Made by a program: the position numbers and the translations under genes. Positions 37,654 to 47,640 of a stretch of 64,000 nt of DNA are shown here, piece after piece; positions within the stretch are counted from its first letter, which is position 1; the number at the start of each line of letters is the position of its first letter. The notes beneath the pieces were generated by a model, which was not told the DNA's origin, made no database searches, and saw nothing but the letters and a program-made list of their open reading frames with translations. Source of the stretch: Verrucomicrobiaceae bacterium (lineage in GTDB: Bacteria > Verrucomicrobiota > Verrucomicrobiia > Verrucomicrobiales > Akkermansiaceae); contig JAIXWR010000001.1 of the NCBI GenBank assembly GCA_027491155.1, positions 1 to 64,000 of the forward strand, written 5' to 3'.

Positions 37654-38874
37654 ATGAAATCACAAACCATTGCCTCCCTGCTGGCCCTCGCCGCCGCCAC
37701 CGCCGTCACCCGCGCCGGAACCCCGGCCCCCTCGCCTGAAATCGCCGCCGCCAAGGAAGCGCCGTGGATCACCCCGACCCTCGACGTCCGCCTGCGCTAC
37801 GAGTTCGCGGACATCGACGGCCTCGACCCCGCCCACGCGCTGACCATCCGCGAACGCATCGGCTTCAAGACGAAAGCCTGGGCCGGCTTCTCGCTGGTCG
37901 CGGAAGGCGAGTTCACCCAGGCCCTCGTCGACGACTACCACGGCGGCGCTCCCGGCGTGGATCCCTTCGATCCCCGGAACTCGGTCATCGCCGACCCGGA
38001 AACCGAGGAACTCAACCAGGCCTATCTCCAGTATTCAGGCTTCGACACCACGTTGAAACTCGGCCGCCAGCGCATCGTCTACGACAACGCCGCGTTCATC
38101 GGCAATGTCGTCTGGCGCCAGAACGAGCAGACCTACGACGCCATCTCGCTGGTGAACACCTCCGTCCCGGGACTCACCCTGAACTACGCCTACATCGACG
38201 AGGTGCACCGCATCTTCGGCGAGGATGCCACCGGGATTTTCGAGAATGCGCCCTCCGAAATCCACCTGCTCAACGCTTCCTATGCCGGCATCAAGGGCGT
38301 GACGCTCGGCGGCTACATCTACCTCATGGATTTCAAGGATGCGGGTTCCACCGGCTGGGACAACGACACCTTCGGCGTGAGCGCCAAGGGGTCCCTCGCC
38401 GGGCTGCTACTGCACGGCGAACTCGCGTGGCAGGACAAGGCCGGCCCCCTGAACAACGAAGAGGGCCTCTACGCCCACTTCCACGCCACCAAGGCCTTCG
38501 GCCCACAGACCCTCACGGTCGGCGTGGAGCACCTCGACGCGGGCGTCCAGACCCCGCTCGCCACCCTTCATGCCTTCAACGGCTACGCCGACGCCACCGA
38601 TGCCCGCCGCCTCGCCGGCACCCACGGCGGCCTGACCGACACCTACGCCAGCTTCATGGTGCCCGTCTTCTGGGGCATGAAGTGGACGAATTCCGCGCAT
38701 GTCTTCGGCGACAACGCGATCGGCAACGACCTCGGCTTCGGCTTCGATTCCGTGCTGGCGAAAAAGTTCGACGACCACTTCACGGCCATCGCCAAGCTCG
38801 GCTACTTCGACACCAGCGACGCCCTCTACAAATCCACCACCCGGGTCAGCGTGGAGCTCAACTACACGTTCTGA
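37654..38874 (+). CDS. Outer-membrane beta-barrel porin, alginate-export-like
   Basis: 406 aa with a signal peptide (MKSQTIASLLALAAATAVTRAG). Strand-turn repeats typical of a beta-barrel run throughout (LDVRLRYEFADIDGLDPAHALTIRERIGFKTKAWAGFSLVAEGEF..., DTTLKLGRQRIVYDNAAFIGNVVWRQNEQTYDAISLVN), and the chain ends in Phe (ELNYTF), the usual BAM signal. The LGRQRI segment resembles the alginate-export/OprD-like group. The solute is unknown. It is followed by a strong terminator. Confidence 0.8.
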   Translation: MKSQTIASLLALAAATAVTRAGTPAPSPEIAAAKEAPWITPTLDVRLRYEFADIDGLDPAHALTIRERIGFKTKAWAGFSLVAEGEFTQALVDDYHGGAPGVDPFDPRNSVIADPETEELNQAYLQYSGFDTTLKLGRQRIVYDNAAFIGNVVWRQNEQTYDAISLVNTSVPGLTLNYAYIDEVHRIFGEDATGIFENAPSEIHLLNASYAGIKGVTLGGYIYLMDFKDAGSTGWDNDTFGVSAKGSLAGLLLHGELAWQDKAGPLNNEEGLYAHFHATKAFGPQTLTVGVEHLDAGVQTPLATLHAFNGYADATDARRLAGTHGGLTDTYASFMVPVFWGMKWTNSAHVFGDNAIGNDLGFGFDSVLAKKFDDHFTAIAKLGYFDTSDALYKSTTRVSVELNYTF

Positions 38875-38897
38875 CCGGCAAAGCCGGATCGACCGGG

Positions 38898-38929
38898 AGC
38901 GCCGCGGGTCGTCCGCGGCGCTTTTTTTT
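38898..38929 (+). terminator. Rho-independent terminator of the porin gene
   Basis: Ten-bp stem AGCGCCGCGG / CCGCGGCGCT, 5-base loop, followed by eight T. Confidence 0.92.
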
Positions 38930-39053
38930 CATCTTGATCCCGGCGAGCGCCAAGCCAGCGTGATTGCCACCGCCAAGTTCCCCGGCGGCAGGATCCTCGC
39001 CCCCCGTTTGACCCGAACGCCCTGGCTGAGCCGACCAACCCACCCGAAAACCC

Positions 39054-42000
39054 ATGAGCCAACGCGAAGCTCAAAGAAACGGTTCATGCCGCGCGGCATG
39101 CCCGAAAGCCCGCCGGATTCGCCGGACCGCCGCCCTGCTTGCCGCCGCAGCCGTGGCTTCGTGGTGCTGGCACGCTTCGCCATCCTCACCCCGGGCCACG
39201 GAAACCGTGCTCGTTCCGGAAGCGGCGAAATTTGCTCCGCGGCTGCAAGAAGCCGCCGTCGCGCCGGCCCCGCCCGAACCCCGGCCGGAGCCGGAAGCCG
39301 TCGCCGAAGTGGAATCGGCTCCGCCCCTCCGCCAGGATCTGCGCTGGCGCATGCCCGTCGCCGAACCCGCCTTCGCCGCCTTCCGCGAGTGGACCGAGCG
39401 CCTGACCGTGGCCGCGACGCCGGAAGAAAAGTCCGCCTTGGTCACCGAAGGCCTGGCACTGGCGGAAGAACGGCGCCACCAGATGGCCGACCTGATCGAC
39501 CAGAACCCGCGGCGCGCGCTGGAACTCGCCGTGCCCGAGTTCGTCCGCCGCCAACTGCCCGGGGAAATCGCGGGCCAGCTCGAGGAGCGCGTGTCGGGCC
39601 GCGGCGACTTCTTCGTGATCGCCGCCGTCCCGGCGCCCGGCAAGCCGCTCGGCGTCCGCCCCGTCGAACGCCAGGTGATCCTGGAAGACGGACGCGAGTT
39701 CGCCGCTTTCACCTACGGCCGGCGCGAACTGGTGCCGACCCGTGAAGACATCGCGGTCCAAGGCATCGCGCTCGACGGCAAGCTGGCCCTCAACGAACTG
39801 CCCGGGCGGCTGATGGAGCCGGTCGAAGTCGCCGACCTCCGCGCGGAGGGCGTCGGCGATCCCACCTGTCCGACCTCCGGCGAATCCACCGCCGCCAGCG
39901 AGGATGAAACGGTGGTCGATTGGGACGGCACGGAACAAACCTTCTTCTGCGGCGAAAGACACGCGGTCGACACCCTCATCGCGGCGGCCGGCGACGAACT
40001 CCTTTCCGGCGGCGGCGGCGTCATCGCCGAGAGCCCGGCCACCGAGGGCCCCAAGAAGCTGCTCATCATCCGCGTCGATTTCCCCGATGCGGCCGGCCAG
40101 GTGGTCAGCGATGCCACCCTGACCTCGCTGATCAACAACATGGCTTCCCACTGGGGCACCATGTCCTACGGCAAGATGTCCTGGGCCACCCACGGCAACG
40201 GCTCGGACTTCACCCCCACCCTGCGCCTGCCGAACGGCCACGCGAGCTACACCAGCTTCGGCACCATGCTTTCCGCCGCCCGCGCCGCGGCCACGGCGGC
40301 CGGCTTCAACTACACCAACTACACCCACGAGGTCGTGGTCACCGGCGACAAGCCCGACGTCGGCTTCGGCGGCGTCGCCTACGTCGGCGCGCGCGGCGCC
40401 TGGCTCGCCAACGGCCAGTGGAACCTCGGCGTCTGCAGCCACGAGGTCGGCCACAATTTCGGCCTCAACCATGCCGGGTTCTGGGACACCGACGACGGCA
40501 CCACCATCGGCAGCGGCTCCGCGGTGGAATACGGCAATCCCTTCGACCAGATGGGCGGCGCCAGCAGTTCCACCGACGCCCACTTCGGCGCGCGGCAGAA
40601 GAACTACCTCGACTGGCTGGTGGACGCCGACGTGGTCAAGATCACCACCAACGGCACCACCACCACCCGCATCCGCGCCTTCGACAAGTCCACCGCGGCC
40701 GGCGACAAGGCGATCGCTGTCGATCGCAGCGGAACCGGCAACGACTACTGGATCGAATACCGCCAGACCTACACCGACACCAACAAGTGGATGAAGGACG
40801 GCGTGCTGCTCAACTGGGGCGACGTCAACATCAACAACATGAAGCCGGTGCTGCTCGACTGGACGCCCGGCACCAGCAGCAAGGACGATTGCCCGGTCCT
40901 GATCGGCCGCACCTTCTCCGACAGCACGGCGGGCATCCACATCACCCCCGTGCTGCGCGGGGCCGATCCCGACGGTGTCGCATGGATCGACGTGACCGTG
41001 AACCGCGGGACTTTCGCCGGCAACCGCAAGCCCACCGTGGCGGTGACGGCGACCAACGTGAACCCGGCGACCAATGCGAGCGTGACCTTCACCGCGGACG
41101 CGAGCGACCCGGATGCCGATACCCTGGGCTATTTCTGGGACTGGGGCGACGGCACCTTCACCGCCAACAACAGCCCGACGGCCAGCAAGAGCTGGAGCTC
41201 CTCCGGAACGAAAACGGTGCGCTGCCATGTCACCGACATGAAGGGCATGACCACAACCGGCCAGCTCCTCGTGCAGGTCGGCACCAGCAGCACCTTCTTC
41301 ATCCAGGGCGTGGTCACCACGACCCTCGGCGTGCCGGTGGAAAACGCGGTCGTCCGGGTCAGCTCCACCCAGAGCGACACCACCGACAGCGAGGGCTACT
41401 TCGCCATCACCGGACTCGCCGCCGGCAGCTACACGGTGTCGGCCACCAAGACCGGCCTCACGATCCAGCCGGACACCGCCTTCTTCTCCAACCCGGTGGC
41501 GGTGGGCCCCAACAAACAGAACATCAATCTCGTCGCCCCGCCCGGCTCGCCCTACTTCGGCACGATGAAGGCCGGCCTGCTCGACGCCGGATCCAACACC
41601 GGGGCGGTGATCGTCCCGGTCAGCGATGCCGACACTCCCGTCACCTCGCTGACGCTCACCGGCACCTCTTCGAACACCGCGCTGATCCCGAATTCCAGCA
41701 TCACCTTCGGCACGCTCGGCACCACCGTCCGGACCGTCACGGTGGCCGCGGGTGCTTCCGCCAGCGGTCCGGTGGACATCACCATCACCGCGACCGACCC
41801 CGAGGGCGGCACCGCCAGCTACGTCTATCCGGTGACCATCAACGCGAAGCCGGTTCTCTCGAACCTTACCGGCAAGAACGCCACCGAGAACACGCCTCTC
41901 GACATCGACCTCCGCACGCTCGTCGCCGACGACCTGACGGCGGATGACAAGATCGCGTTCGAGCTCTCGCGCGCCCGCAACGGCAGCGTCGCCCTGCTGC

Positions 42001-45000
42001 CCGACGGCTTCACCGCCCGCTTCACACCCGCACCCGACTACAACGGGGCGGCCTCGTTCCAACTCGTCGCCCGCGACCAGTCGCTGAGTTCACGGATGCT
42101 TTTCCTCTACGATTTCGAACCTCCCGACACCACGACCGACGCGAGGACCAGCGACCTTTCGAACCACAACCGCTTCGGCGGCCTCGAGACCGCCGGCTCC
42201 GGCGGCGAATATGCCTACTCCGGCAACGTGCCCGGACTGCTCGCGCCCTACGCCACGAAGTCCGTCAGCCTCACCGAAGCCACCACCGGTGCCGCGCGGA
42301 TCCGCAAGACGCTCGCGGCGACGGACCTGAATTACAACGACGCCGACTGGAGCGTCTCCGCCTGGTTCAAGCGGGTCAGCCGCGACACCGACGACATCCT
42401 CTTCCACCTCGGCACCGGCGACGGCTTCGGGACGGAACCCGAGCTGCAACTCTACTTCCCCGCCAACAGCGACACCCTGAAAGTCGGCAAATACGGTGCC
42501 GCCGGATTGGAAAAGGAGGCCGTCGGCCCCGACCTCGCGATCGGCACCTGGCACCACGTCACCCTGACCTACGACCGCACCGCGACCAACACCGGCACCC
42601 TCGCGCTCTACGTGAACGGATTCGCCTACGGCTCGGTCGCCTCGGTCGCGATGGACCTGAGCCAAAGCACCCCGCTCTACTTCGGCGGCGCCCACAGCAC
42701 TTCGAGCGGCCTCGACCGCTGGTTCGACGGACAACTCGAGGATGTCACCTTGCAAAGCGGCCTCAGCGGAAGACCGGAAATCTGGGGCATGGCCCGCAGC
42801 GGCACCCGGCATTACCACGGCCTCAGCGCGACCGGATCGGTCACGATCAACGTCGCAGGCACGAATCAGCCCCCGGCCGTCACCGCGGTTCCCGACCTGA
42901 TCCTGCCCGTCGGCGGCACGTCCCAGCCGCTCGGCTTCCTGCTGTCCGACGCGGAAACCGAACTGCGCAACCTGACCGTCACCGCCGCCACCTCCAACAA
43001 CACGGTCGTCCCGCTTTCCGGCATCGCCCTCAGCCCCGCGCCTGCCGCGTGGACCAACACCGACATCGGCGGGGTGGGCGCGGCCGGCAGCCTGATCCAG
43101 GACCACGGCACCTTCATCGTCGGCGGCGCGGGAGCCGACATCGGCCCTGCAGGCGGTGACGAGTTCCGCTGGGTGCGCCAGGACTTTTCCGGCGACGCCG
43201 AGATCGTCGCGCGGGTCGCCAGCATGGATTTCACCCACACCGACGGCAAGGCGGGCCTGATGATGCGCGACTCGTCGTCCACCACTTCTCCCTACGCCCT
43301 GGTCGCGGTGACCCCGGGCAGCGGCGTGACCTTCCAGTATCGGGCGACCGAATCCACCGCGGCCGTGGTCAAGAGCACCATCAACGGCATCGCCGCGCCC
43401 TGCTGGCTGCGCCTCGTCCGCACGGGGAACAATTTCACCGCCTTCCACGCCGCGGACAACGCCGGCACCCCGGGCCCGTGGCAAGCCGTCGGCACCGCCC
43501 AGGCCATCACCTTCCCCGCCGCCACCAACTCGATCGGCCTCGCCGTGACCAGCAGGGTCGACGCCACGGTTTGCACCAGCGTCTTCGACCGGCTCGGCGG
43601 CAGCATCAAACTCGGCGGCGAACGCAGCGTGACCGTCACCCCCGCCGCCGGCGCTTCCGGCTCGGCGGTCGTGACGCTCAACGTCAACGACGGCACCACG
43701 ACCACGGCGCGGACCTTCAACGTCCTCGTCGACGGCGCGCCGCCGAGCACCTCGGTCTGGAACGCCACCGCCACCGGCAGCCTCCTCTGGAGCAGCGCCG
43801 CCAACTGGACCGGCGGCAGCGCGCCGCCCAGCAGCCGCTTCTCGACCATCGAATACTTCACCGGCCAGACCTTCGCCGCCGGCTCGGTCACCTCGACCAA
43901 CGACACCGCCACCGGCCACGCGATGAACGTGCTGACCCTCGGCGGCACCGGTCCCGCCAGCGGCACCACCACGATCACCCTCGCCGGCAACCCGCTCCTG
44001 CTCCGCCGGGAAACCCAGCGGTTTCCCGTGGTGAACCTCAACGCCTCCAACGGCACCGGCCTGACCTACCTCGTCACCGCGCCGGTCACGCTCGAAGACA
44101 CCACGACCTTCCAGGGCAACGGCTCGGCCACCTTCCGCATCAACAGCGCGGTCCAGGGCGCGGGCGGGCTGACCAAGACCGGCACCAGCCGCCTCATCCT
44201 CGCCGGCTCTAACAGCTACCTCGGCCCGACCACCATCAACGGCGGCACCCTGCAGATCGGTGCCGACGGCTCGACCGGCACGCTGCCTCCCGGCGATCTG
44301 GTCAACAACGGCACGCTTCGCTTCGACCGCACCGGCACCCTGACAGTCCCGAACAACATCAGCGGCAGCGGCTCGATCACGCTCGATTGCCCGATCAACG
44401 CCGGCACCATCGTCCTGAGCGGAAACAACTCGTTCACCGGCGGCGTGACCGTCACCTCCGGCACCCTGCGCATCACCAACAGCAGCGCGCTCGGCAGCGG
44501 GACGAAAACCATCACGATGACCAACGGCACCAACGGCTCGCCACAGCTCCGCCTCGACGGCAGCGGCGGCAACATCGTCCTGCCGGACACGATCCGCTTC
44601 TCCACCAGCAACGCCAACGGATCGATCGTCAACGAAGCCGGCGACAACATCCTGCGCGGCGATTTCACCCTCACCAGCGGCGGCGGCGACACCCGCATCT
44701 TCGTGAACGGCGGAAGCCTCGTGCTGGAGGGCGACATGACCCCAAACGTCGCCGGCCGCACGCTCCAGCTCTCCGGCTCCGGCACGGGCATCGCCTCGGG
44801 CGTCATCCGCAACGGCAGCTCAAGCTTCATCCCGTCGGTGACCAAGAACGGCGGCGGCACCTGGACCCTCGCCGGCACCAACACCCATTCCGGCACCACC
44901 AACGTGACCGAAGGCACCTTGAAACTCGGGAATCCCCTCGCGCTCGGCGACACCGCCGGCGGGACGATGGTCGCGACCGGTGGCAAGCTCGACCTCAACG

Positions 45001-46601
45001 GGCAAGCGGGCATCGTCGAAAGCATCACGCTCGGCGGCGGCACCCTGGCCAACGACAGCACCACCTCCTCCAGCCTCGCCAGCGGGGTGGCTACACTCAC
45101 CCTGACGGCCGGCGGCACCCATTCCACCCCGCCTTCGGTCACGATCACCGGAGCCGGCACCGGCGCCACCGCCACCGCCTCGCTCGGCGTCACCGCGGCC
45201 AGCTTCACCATCACCGGCGGCACCACCGTTTACTCCGCCGCGCCCACGGTGACCATCAGCGGCGGCGGCGGCACCGGAGCCACGGCGACGGCGCTGCTCA
45301 CCGGCGGCGTCGTCAGCGGCATCACCATCACCAATCCAGGCAGCGGCTTCACCACCGCCCCCGCGATCGCGTTCAGCGGCGGCACCGTGACCACTGCGGG
45401 CACCAATCCCACCGGCACCGGAAACGCCGCCAATTTCACCGTCTCGGCGCTGACCCTCACCGCCACCGGCACCGGCTACACCAGCCCGCCTTCCGTGAGC
45501 TTCGGCAGCGGTTCGGGGACTGCGGCAAGCGCCCAGCTTTCATCGATCGCACTCACCGCGGCGAGCAGCATCGGCGGCACCGGCAACACGACCGTCCACA
45601 GCGGCATCTCCGGCGCTTTCGAACTCGCCAAGACCGGCACCGGCACGCTCACCCTGGCCGGCACCAACACCCACTCCGCCACCGCCGTCAACGCCGGCCG
45701 CCTCGTCCTTTCCGGCAGCAACACCGGGACCGTCACCGTGAACGGTGGCACCTTCCAAGGCACCGGCTCCGTCACCGGAAGCGTGACCGTCGCCGGCGGC
45801 ATCCACGCCCCGGGCAACTCGGCCGGCATGATGACGGTGAGCGGCAACTACTCGCTCCCCGCGGGCGGCACCTTGCAGATCGAGATCAACGGCACCACGG
45901 CCGGCACCCAGTACGACCAGTTGAAAGTCCTCGGCACCGCGAGCACCGTCACGCTGGCCGGCTCGCTCGACCTGATCGCCGCTCCCGCCCTCGCCGCAGG
46001 CAGCACCTTCCTGATCATCGACAACGCCGGCACCTCGCCCGTCGCCGGCACCTTCGCCAACCTCCCGCAGGCCGCCGAGTTCCACGAGGACGGCCAGTGG
46101 TGGCGCATCAGCTACACCGCGGGCAGCGGCAACGATGTCGCCCTTACCCGGATCACGCCGACCCCCTGGCAGAACTGGCAGCTCGCGAACTTCGGCGCGA
46201 ACGTCAACAACCCCGCAATCTCCGGCGACCTGGTGGATGGCGACCGCGACAGCTTCGGAAACCTTCTCGAATACGCCCTCGGCGGCAGTCCGAATGCCGC
46301 CTCCGTCGCCCCGCTGCCGAAGGCCGGCATCGCCAGCGGAAGGCTGACCCTCGGCTTCACCCGCACCCTCGCCAACACCGATCTCACGATGACGGTCCAG
46401 GGAAGCCCGTCACCGGGCGGCCCGTGGACCGACCTGGCAAGAAGCACCGCCGGCGGCACCGTTACCGCGCTCGTCGGCGGCGTCACCGTCACCGAAACGG
46501 GAAGCGGCGCGACCCGCAACGTCACGGTCCGCGACCTTCACCTGATGTCCGACCCCGCCCACCCGCGCCGCTTCCTGCGGCTGTCGGTGACGCGACCCTG
46601 A
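39054..46601 (+). CDS. Giant secreted gametolysin-like metalloprotease with PKD, LamG and autotransporter-associated repeats
   Basis: 2515 aa with an N-terminal signal/anchor (RTAALLAAAAVASWCW). An M11-type peptidase has the zinc site HEVGHNFGLNH at 463-473 and a later FDQMGG turn. Then come a PKD domain (about 659-745), a carboxypeptidase-regulatory-like domain (about 748-825), cadherin-like segments, a LamG domain (about 1013-1250, starting MLFLYDFEPPDTTTD), a DUF1349-like lectin domain (about 1330-1515), at least four autotransporter-associated beta-strand repeats (about 1704, 1784, 1930 and 2190, pattern KTGTGTLTLAGTNTHSG...NAGRL) and a Verrucomicrobial C-terminal module (DGDRDSFGNLLEYALGGSPN). 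No transporter barrel is present. Probably surface-bound and acting on algal or animal glycoprotein. Confidence 0.85.
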   Translation: MSQREAQRNGSCRAACPKARRIRRTAALLAAAAVASWCWHASPSSPRATETVLVPEAAKFAPRLQEAAVAPAPPEPRPEPEAVAEVESAPPLRQDLRWRMPVAEPAFAAFREWTERLTVAATPEEKSALVTEGLALAEERRHQMADLIDQNPRRALELAVPEFVRRQLPGEIAGQLEERVSGRGDFFVIAAVPAPGKPLGVRPVERQVILEDGREFAAFTYGRRELVPTREDIAVQGIALDGKLALNELPGRLMEPVEVADLRAEGVGDPTCPTSGESTAASEDETVVDWDGTEQTFFCGERHAVDTLIAAAGDELLSGGGGVIAESPATEGPKKLLIIRVDFPDAAGQVVSDATLTSLINNMASHWGTMSYGKMSWATHGNGSDFTPTLRLPNGHASYTSFGTMLSAARAAATAAGFNYTNYTHEVVVTGDKPDVGFGGVAYVGARGAWLANGQWNLGVCSHEVGHNFGLNHAGFWDTDDGTTIGSGSAVEYGNPFDQMGGASSSTDAHFGARQKNYLDWLVDADVVKITTNGTTTTRIRAFDKSTAAGDKAIAVDRSGTGNDYWIEYRQTYTDTNKWMKDGVLLNWGDVNINNMKPVLLDWTPGTSSKDDCPVLIGRTFSDSTAGIHITPVLRGADPDGVAWIDVTVNRGTFAGNRKPTVAVTATNVNPATNASVTFTADASDPDADTLGYFWDWGDGTFTANNSPTASKSWSSSGTKTVRCHVTDMKGMTTTGQLLVQVGTSSTFFIQGVVTTTLGVPVENAVVRVSSTQSDTTDSEGYFAITGLAAGSYTVSATKTGLTIQPDTAFFSNPVAVGPNKQNINLVAPPGSPYFGTMKAGLLDAGSNTGAVIVPVSDADTPVTSLTLTGTSSNTALIPNSSITFGTLGTTVRTVTVAAGASASGPVDITITATDPEGGTASYVYPVTINAKPVLSNLTGKNATENTPLDIDLRTLVADDLTADDKIAFELSRARNGSVALLPDGFTARFTPAPDYNGAASFQLVARDQSLSSRMLFLYDFEPPDTTTDARTSDLSNHNRFGGLETAGSGGEYAYSGNVPGLLAPYATKSVSLTEATTGAARIRKTLAATDLNYNDADWSVSAWFKRVSRDTDDILFHLGTGDGFGTEPELQLYFPANSDTLKVGKYGAAGLEKEAVGPDLAIGTWHHVTLTYDRTATNTGTLALYVNGFAYGSVASVAMDLSQSTPLYFGGAHSTSSGLDRWFDGQLEDVTLQSGLSGRPEIWGMARSGTRHYHGLSATGSVTINVAGTNQPPAVTAVPDLILPVGGTSQPLGFLLSDAETELRNLTVTAATSNNTVVPLSGIALSPAPAAWTNTDIGGVGAAGSLIQDHGTFIVGGAGADIGPAGGDEFRWVRQDFSGDAEIVARVASMDFTHTDGKAGLMMRDSSSTTSPYALVAVTPGSGVTFQYRATESTAAVVKSTINGIAAPCWLRLVRTGNNFTAFHAADNAGTPGPWQAVGTAQAITFPAATNSIGLAVTSRVDATVCTSVFDRLGGSIKLGGERSVTVTPAAGASGSAVVTLNVNDGTTTTARTFNVLVDGAPPSTSVWNATATGSLLWSSAANWTGGSAPPSSRFSTIEYFTGQTFAAGSVTSTNDTATGHAMNVLTLGGTGPASGTTTITLAGNPLLLRRETQRFPVVNLNASNGTGLTYLVTAPVTLEDTTTFQGNGSATFRINSAVQGAGGLTKTGTSRLILAGSNSYLGPTTINGGTLQIGADGSTGTLPPGDLVNNGTLRFDRTGTLTVPNNISGSGSITLDCPINAGTIVLSGNNSFTGGVTVTSGTLRITNSSALGSGTKTITMTNGTNGSPQLRLDGSGGNIVLPDTIRFSTSNANGSIVNEAGDNILRGDFTLTSGGGDTRIFVNGGSLVLEGDMTPNVAGRTLQLSGSGTGIASGVIRNGSSSFIPSVTKNGGGTWTLAGTNTHSGTTNVTEGTLKLGNPLALGDTAGGTMVATGGKLDLNGQAGIVESITLGGGTLANDSTTSSSLASGVATLTLTAGGTHSTPPSVTITGAGTGATATASLGVTAASFTITGGTTVYSAAPTVTISGGGGTGATATALLTGGVVSGITITNPGSGFTTAPAIAFSGGTVTTAGTNPTGTGNAANFTVSALTLTATGTGYTSPPSVSFGSGSGTAASAQLSSIALTAASSIGGTGNTTVHSGISGAFELAKTGTGTLTLAGTNTHSATAVNAGRLVLSGSNTGTVTVNGGTFQGTGSVTGSVTVAGGIHAPGNSAGMMTVSGNYSLPAGGTLQIEINGTTAGTQYDQLKVLGTASTVTLAGSLDLIAAPALAAGSTFLIIDNAGTSPVAGTFANLPQAAEFHEDGQWWRISYTAGSGNDVALTRITPTPWQNWQLANFGANVNNPAISGDLVDGDRDSFGNLLEYALGGSPNAASVAPLPKAGIASGRLTLGFTRTLANTDLTMTVQGSPSPGGPWTDLARSTAGGTVTALVGGVTVTETGSGATRNVTVRDLHLMSDPAHPRRFLRLSVTRP

Positions 46602-46631
46602 TCCGCTCCGGATTCGCGGCAGGGAGAACGG

Positions 46632-47552
46632 CTAGACGGCTGTCTCGCTCAACTCCTTGCCCACCATCTCCGCGATCCCCGCGAAGGTCTCCTCGATCAG
46701 GCTGGGCGCGCGGTCCGGCTTGAAGAAGATGCCCCACTCCCGCTCGATCGGCTCGCCGGAAACCGGCACCCGCACCAGCGAACCGTCGTCGATCTCGCGC
46801 TTCGCCACCCACGGTGCCACCAGCCCCACGCCCAGACCGATCTTCGCCATGCCCTTGATCGCCTCCATGTCGCCCAGCACCAGCGGCGGCCGCGGGCGGA
46901 TCCCCAGCTTCTCGAAGTGCTCCTCGACCAGGCGGTGCGTCTCGGTCGCACGGGCATAGATGATGAACTGCACCTTCGGCAGGTCGTCCGGATCCGCCAC
47001 GCCGGTCTCCGCCCACGGGTGCACCGGCGGCACCACGAAAGTCATGCGGTCCTGGAACAGCGGACGATAGCCTTCCATCCCGCCGGCCCGCGGACGCAGG
47101 CCGATCACGATGTCGAGATCATGGTCGGCCATCCGCTCGAGCAGCTTTGAAGTGTCGTCCGCCTCGATCGTCGGCTCACATCGCGGAAAGCAATCGCGGA
47201 ATTCCCTCAGCACCGTCGGCAGCAGGAACTGGCACAACGAGTGCGGCGCACCGATGCGGATCCTTCCCTGCCCCCAGCGCTTGAGCCCGTCCAGCTCGCG
47301 GCTCGCATCCTCCAGTTCGCCCAGCACCCGGCGGCAGCGGCGCAGGAACACCTCGCCCTCCTCGGTCAGCACCGTCTTCTTCCCCAGCCGGTCCAGCAAG
47401 CGGCACCCCAGGCTGTCCTCCAGCGCCTTCATCGAGTGGCTGATCGCCGACTGCGTGAGGAACAGCTTCTTCGCGGCCAGCGTGAAACTGCCCTCGTCCG
47501 CCACCGAAACGAAGGCGCGCAATTGTCGCAAATCGGGCAGGAGATCAGTCAT
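46632..47552 (-). CDS. LysR-family regulator of the nitrate-assimilation island
   Basis: 306 aa. Winged helix LPDLRQLRAFVSVADEGSFTLAAKKLFLTQSAISHSMKALEDSLGCRLLDRLGKKTVLTEEGEVFL, then a LysR effector domain (GQGRIRIGAPHSLCQFLLPTVLREFRDCFP..., AIKGMAKIGLGVGLVAPWV). Divergent from the NasS-like gene, 88 bp apart, the normal layout of a LysR protein and its target. By position it resembles NtcB/Nac-type nitrogen regulators, but the co-inducer is unknown. A TTCATCGG motif lies 9 bp before its start codon. Confidence 0.85.
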   Translation of the reverse strand: MTDLLPDLRQLRAFVSVADEGSFTLAAKKLFLTQSAISHSMKALEDSLGCRLLDRLGKKTVLTEEGEVFLRRCRRVLGELEDASRELDGLKRWGQGRIRIGAPHSLCQFLLPTVLREFRDCFPRCEPTIEADDTSKLLERMADHDLDIVIGLRPRAGGMEGYRPLFQDRMTFVVPPVHPWAETGVADPDDLPKVQFIIYARATETHRLVEEHFEKLGIRPRPPLVLGDMEAIKGMAKIGLGVGLVAPWVAKREIDDGSLVRVPVSGEPIEREWGIFFKPDRAPSLIEETFAGIAEMVGKELSETAV

Positions 47553-47560
47553 GAACCGGC

Positions 47561-47574
47561 TTCATCGGAATTCC
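47561..47574. promoter_or_regulatory. Possible regulator site in the LysR/NasS-like divergent promoter
   Basis: TTCATCGG followed by an overlapping GGAATTCC palindrome. TTCATCGG recurs as an inverted repeat in front of nrtA (48685-48713), again followed by a GAATTC. A shared operator is inference. Confidence 0.3.
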
Positions 47575-47640
47575 GGGGCGGGTCGAGCAGGGGACATGCC
47601 AAGGACCGGCGATTGGCATCCTTTCCGCTACGTGGATGTC

